A DNA stretch of 64,000 bases, taken from assembly GCA_029851415.1 (NCBI GenBank), contig CM056744.1, positions 56,321,797-56,385,796 of the forward strand. Reading direction: 5' to 3'. Numbering within the stretch: position 1 is the stretch's first letter; each line of letters starts with the position of its first letter. Positions 60,086 through 64,000 of this stretch are shown in pieces. Under the pieces are notes generated by a model. The model was given only the letters and a program-made list of their open reading frames with translations, was not told the origin of the DNA and ran no database searches. The position numbers were made by a program, and so were the translations under genes. The DNA comes from Eretmocerus hayati (lineage: Eukaryota; Arthropoda; Insecta; Hymenoptera; Aphelinidae).

Positions 60086-61373
60086 CGGCGTCGTTCAGAT
60101 TTATAACCTCCAAAATGACTGCCTTCCGCACTTTCGATCGGCTCGAAACCCATGGCAGATTGGTCTTTATGACTGCCCGAGTATCTGACAAGAATTTCGC
60201 GAACGCTTCCGATTCTAACCCTATCTACGGCGTGGTCAAGATTCATAACTTCGGAAGAAAACTGTCTTCCGCACCTTCGATCAGCCTGGAACCTATGGCG
60301 GATTGGTCCTGATGATTGCCCGAGTATTTCACAAAAATTCCGCGAACGCATTCCGATCCTAACCCTATCTACGGCGTCGTTCAGATTTATAACCTCCAAA
60401 ATGACTGCCTTCCGCACTTTCGATCGGCTCGAAACCCATGGCAGATTGAACTTCATGACTGCCCAAATATCTGACAAGAATTTTGCGAACGCATTCCGAT
60501 TCTAACCCTATCTACGGCGTGGTCAAGATTCATAACCTCGGAAGTGAACTGTCTTCCGCACCTTTGTTCGGCCTGGAATCTATGGCTGATTGATCCTCAT
60601 GATTGCCCGAGTATTTGACAAGAATTCCGCGAACGCATTCCGATCCTAACCCTATCTACGGCGTCGTTCAGATTTATAACCTCCAAAATGACTGCCTTCC
60701 GCACTTTCGATCGCCTCGAAACCCATGGCATATTGGTCTTCATGACTGCCCGAGTATCTGACAAGAATTTCGCGAACGCATCCCGATTCTAACCCTATCT
60801 ACGGCGTGGTCAAGATTCATAACCTCGGAAGTAAACTGTCTTTCGCACGTTTGATCGGCCTGAAACCTATGGCAGATTGATCCTCATGATTGCCCGAGTA
60901 TTTGACAAAAATTTTGCGAACGCATTCCGATCCTAACCCTATCTATGGCGTCGTTCAGATTTATAACCTCCAAAATGACTGCCTTCCGCACTTTCAATCG
61001 GCTCGAAACCCATGGCAGATTGGTCTTCATGACTGCCCAAGTATCTGACAAGAATTTCGCGAACGCATTCCGATCCTAACCCTAGCTACGGCGTGGTCAA
61101 GATTCATAACCTCGGAAGAACACTGTCTTCCGCACCTTCGATCGGCCTGAAACCTATGGCAGATTGGTCCTGATGATTGCCCGAGTATTTCACAAGAATT
61201 CCGCGAACGCATTCCGATCCTAACCCTATCTCCGGCGTCGTTCAGATTAATAACCTCCAGAATGACTGCCTTCCGCATTTTCGATCGGCTCGAAACCCAT
61301 GGCAGATTGGTCTTCATGACTGCCCAAGTATCTGACAAGAATTTCGCGAACGCATTCCGATTCTAACCCTATC

Positions 61374-61517
61374 TACGGCGTGGTCAAGATTCATAACCTC
61401 GGAAGAAAACTGTCTTCCGCACCTTCGATCGGCCTGAAACCTATGGCAGATTGGTCCTGATGATTGCCCGAGTATTTCACAAGAATTCCGCGAACGCATT
61501 CCGACCCTAACCCTATC
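61374..61517 (+). repeat. Representative type B monomer (144 bp)
   Basis: A near-canonical B monomer. It starts TACGGCGTGGTCAAG, continues with CATAACCTCGGAAGAAAACTG, split here as CATAACCTCGG then AAGAAAACTG, and has CTTCGATCGGCCTGAAACC at the place of the A dyad. CCTATGG replaces the CCCATGG of A, and the downstream part reads GAGTATTTCACAAG then TTCCGCGAACG. A 1-nt length difference from A lies in the CTCC/CTCGG segment. This copy has TTCCGACCC near its end instead of the usual TTCCGATCC. Recurrent B subtypes include AAGTGAACTG with CTGATTGATCC, AACAAAACTG, and TAATCTAGGAAG. Confidence 0.95.
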
Positions 61518-61951
61518 TACGGCGTCGTTCAGATTTATAACCTAAGAAATGACTGCCTTCCGCACTTTCGATCGGCTCGAAACCCATGGCAGATTGGTCT
61601 TCATGACTCCCCAAGTATCTGACAAGAATTTCGCGAACGCATCCCGATCCTGACCCTATCTACGGCGTGGTCAAGATTCATAATCTAGGAAGTAAACTGT
61701 CTTTCGCACCTTTGATCGGCCTGAAATCTATGGCAGATTGATCCTCATGATTGCCCGAGTATTTGACGAAAATTCCGCGGACGCATTCCGATCCTTACCC
61801 TATCTACGGGGCCGTTCAGATATATATCACCTCCAAAATGACTGCCTTCGCCACTCCTGATCGGCCTGAGACCTATGGCAGATTCGTCCTCACGATCGCT
61901 CGAGTATTTGACCGAAATTTTGCGAACGCATTCCGATCCTCACCCTATCTA

Positions 61952-62028
61952 GAATAGAATAGAATATCCTTTTTATTCGCTCTTGGGCCAAAAACATCAA
62001 TCATTCATACGATACTCGTACATATCTA
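61952..62028 (+). repeat. 77-bp HOR-boundary spacer 23
   Basis: Same form as spacer 22, including GGGCCAAAAAC and the upstream CCTCACCC. It lies 1,943 bp from it. A' upstream is 61805-61949. Confidence 0.95.
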
Positions 62029-63894
62029 CGGCGTCGTTCAGATTTATAACCTCCAAAATGACTGCCTTCCGCACTTTCGATCGGCTCGAAACCCATGGCA
62101 GATTGGTCTTTATGACTGCCCGAGTATCTGACAAGAATTTCGCGAACGCTTCCGATTCTAACCCTATCTACGGCGTGGTCAAGATTCATAACTTCGGAAG
62201 AAAACTGTCTTCCGCACCTTCGATCAGCCTGGAACCTATGGCGGATTGGTCCTGATGATTGCCCGAGTATTTCACAAAAATTCCGCGAACGCATTCCGAT
62301 CCTAACCCTATCTACGGCGTCGTTCAGATTTATAACCTCCAAAATGACTGCCTTCCGCACTTTCGATCGGCTCGAAACCCATGGCAGATTGAACTTCATG
62401 ACTGCCCAAATATCTGACAAGAATTTTGCGAACGCATTCCGATTCTAACCCTATCTACGGCGTGGTCAAGATTCATAACCTCGGAAGTGAACTGTCTTCC
62501 GCACCTTTGTTCGGCCTGGAATCTATGGCTGATTGATCCTCATGATTGCCCGAGTATTTGACAAGAATTCCGCGAACGCATTCCGATCCTAACCCTATCT
62601 ACGGCGTCGTTCAGATTTATAACCTCCAAAATGACTGCCTTCCGCACTTTCGATCGCCTCGAAACCCATGGCATATTGGTCTTCATGACTGCCCGAGTAT
62701 CTGACAAGAATTTCGCGAACGCATCCCGATTCTAACCCTATCTACGGCGTGGTCAAGATTCATAACCTCGGAAGTAAACTGTCTTTCGCACGTTTGATCG
62801 GCCTGAAACCTATGGCAGATTGATCCTCATGATTGCCCGAGTATTTGACAAAAATTTTGCGAACGCATTCCGATCCTAACCCTATCTATGGCGTCGTTCA
62901 GATTTATAACCTCCAAAATGACTGCCTTCCGCACTTTCAATCGGCTCGAAACCCATGGCAGATTGGTCTTCATGACTGCCCAAGTATCTGACAAGAATTT
63001 CGCGAACGCATTCCGATCCTAACCCTAGCTACGGCGTGGTCAAGATTCATAACCTCGGAAGAACACTGTCTTCCGCACCTTCGATCGGCCTGAAACCTAT
63101 GGCAGATTGGTCCTGATGATTGCCCGAGTATTTCACAAGAATTCCGCGAACGCATTCCGATCCTAACCCTATCTCCGGCGTCGTTCAGATTAATAACCTC
63201 CAGAATGACTGCCTTCCGCATTTTCGATCGGCTCGAAACCCATGGCAGATTGGTCTTCATGACTGCCCAAGTATCTGACAAGAATTTCGCGAACGCATTC
63301 CGATTCTAACCCTATCTACGGCGTGGTCAAGATTCATAACCTCGGAAGAAAACTGTCTTCCGCACCTTCGATCGGCCTGAAACCTATGGCAGATTGGTCC
63401 TGATGATTGCCCGAGTATTTCACAAGAATTCCGCGAACGCATTCCGACCCTAACCCTATCTACGGCGTCGTTCAGATTTATAACCTAAGAAATGACTGCC
63501 TTCCGCACTTTCGATCGGCTCGAAACCCATGGCAGATTGGTCTTCATGACTCCCCAAGTATCTGACAAGAATTTCGCGAACGCATCCCGATCCTGACCCT
63601 ATCTACGGCGTGGTCAAGATTCATAATCTAGGAAGTAAACTGTCTTCCGCACCTTTGATCGGCCTGAAATCTATGGCAGATTGATCCTCATGATTGCCCG
63701 AGTATTTGACGAAAATTCCGCGGACGCATTCCGATCCTTACCCTATCTACGGGGCCGTTCAGATATATATCACCTCCAAAATGACTGCCTTCGCCACTCC
63801 TGATCGGCCTGAGACCTATGGCAGATTCGTCCTCACGATCGCTCGAGTATTTGACCGAAATTTTGCGAACGCATTCCGATCCTAACCCTATCTA
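61952..63894 (+). repeat. 13-mer HOR unit (1,943 bp), second of a tandem pair
   Basis: An almost exact tandem copy of the preceding unit (constant offset 1,943), sharing CTAAGAAATGAC, CACGTTTGATCGG and the CCGATCCTAACCCTAGC variant. It is the most recent-looking duplication in the window. Confidence 0.92.
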
Positions 63895-63971
63895 GAATAG
63901 AATAGAATATCCTTTTTATTCGCCCTTGGGCAAAAAACATCAATCATTCATACAATACTCGTACATATCTA
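63895..63971 (+). repeat. 77-bp HOR-boundary spacer 24
   Basis: P subfamily, standard form. A' upstream is 63748-63892. The following A monomer is cut by the window end after 29 bases. Confidence 0.95.
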
Positions 63972-64000
63972 CGGCGTCGTTCAGATTCATAACCTCCAAA
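63972..64000 (+). repeat. Partial A monomer at the window end
   Basis: It begins CGGCGTCGTTCAG and continues with CATAACCTCC. The array clearly continues beyond the window. Confidence 0.95.

Larger units (their letters stand above)
53971..60666 (+). repeat. Long-range duplication, copy 2
   Basis: Counterpart of 26460-32868. Its left edge lacks the spacer present in copy 1. Upstream is an ordinary GACAAGAATTCCGCG B monomer followed directly by the first A monomer of the 6-mer. Confidence 0.85.
60009..61951 (+). repeat. 13-mer HOR unit (1,943 bp), first of a tandem pair
   Basis: Thirteen monomers in the standard order. CTAAGAAATGAC replaces CTAAAAAATGAC, and TTTCGCACGTTTGATCGG is a private variant of the AAGTAAACTG B monomer. 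Both are repeated in the next unit. Confidence 0.92.
1..64000 (+). repeat. Satellite DNA array, 143/144-bp monomers, fills the whole window
   Basis: Every stretch of the window reads as copies of one monomer family in a single orientation. Type A monomers measure 143 bp (for example the starts at 650, 793 and 936) and type B 144 bp (936 to 1080, 1223 to 1367). A 142-bp A variant reads ACGCTTCCG instead of ACGCATTCCG. Landmarks shared by A and B are CGGCGT near the start, CTTCCGCAC, CGATCGG, ATGGCAGATTG, TGCCCGAGTAT, GCGAACGCATTCCGAT and CTAACCCTATC. The array is broken only by 24 short spacers. I found no inverted monomer, transposon, RNA gene or single-copy segment. The likely role is structural heterochromatin (centromeric, pericentromeric or subtelomeric); which of these cannot be told from sequence alone. 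I do not recognise the family as a named satellite. Confidence 0.97.

Noticed and set aside
145..63971. CRISPR array (regularly repeated units with a short different element)
   Set aside because: Here the 143-bp monomers are the repeats and diverge gradually. The 77-bp elements are near-identical to one another rather than unique, spacing is thousands of bases, and there are no cas genes or leader.
1..64000. Bacterial or phage genome segment
   Set aside because: There is no coding density, ribosome-binding pattern or RNA gene, and the whole window is a higher-order satellite, a eukaryotic feature.

Overview
This window is a single block of eukaryotic satellite DNA with no recognisable gene. 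From the first base to the last it is a head-to-tail tandem array, all in one orientation, of monomers of about 143-144 bp. There are two diverged monomer types. Type A is 143 bp, with CGTCGTTCAG near its start and a central TTTCGATCGGCTCGAAA dyad. Type B is 144 bp, with CGTGGTCAAG near its start and CTTCGATCGGCCTGAAA in the middle. By eye the two are roughly 80-85% identical. They mostly alternate as 287-bp dimers, with occasional A-A and A-A-A runs. The organism cannot be named from this. No bacterium or phage is known to me with an array like this, so a eukaryotic centromeric, pericentromeric or subtelomeric satellite is the natural reading. About a dozen CpGs per monomer with little decay argue against a heavily CpG-methylated (vertebrate or plant) or RIP-active fungal genome and would suit many invertebrates. 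That last step is inference.

The only sequence not built from monomers is a 77-bp spacer. It begins with a GAATA triplication, carries a GCCCTTGGGC palindrome, and is bounded by the 6-bp direct repeat TATCTA. It occurs 24 times (first at 145-221, last at 3895-3971 of the final 10 kb, i.e. 63895-63971). Each copy follows a special 145-bp hybrid monomer (A') whose left part is A-like and right part B-like. Subtracting the spacer, every spacer-to-spacer interval fits a whole number of monomers: 6, 13, 14, 15, 20, 24, 25, 26, 42, 47 or 49. The spacers therefore mark higher-order repeat (HOR) boundaries.

Layout: 1-144 is the tail of a unit. 145-3664 is a 20-monomer unit expanded to 24. 3665-5749 has 14 monomers. 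5750-12564 is spacer-poor (47). 12565-32210 is the most regular part, with 6-, 13-, 15- and 20-mer units in a recurring order (20-mer, 13- or 15-mer, 6-mer, 6-mer), a third-order period of about 6.8-7.1 kb. 32211-35872 is a mosaic unit (25). 35873-37815 has 13. 37816-54832 is a second spacer-poor domain (26, 42 and 49 monomers) dominated by a 6.1/6.4-kb tandem duplication. 54833-63894 returns to regular units (20, 15, 13, 13), most of it a near-copy of 26.46-32.87 kb. 63972-64000 is the start of another A monomer.

The many open frames of 60-139 codons are by-products of a stop-poor repeat and I annotate none as a gene. The interest lies in the architecture: spacers tied to a chimeric monomer, reciprocal chimeras, nested HORs, mappable unequal-crossover joints, and a conserved dyad whose arms change together.
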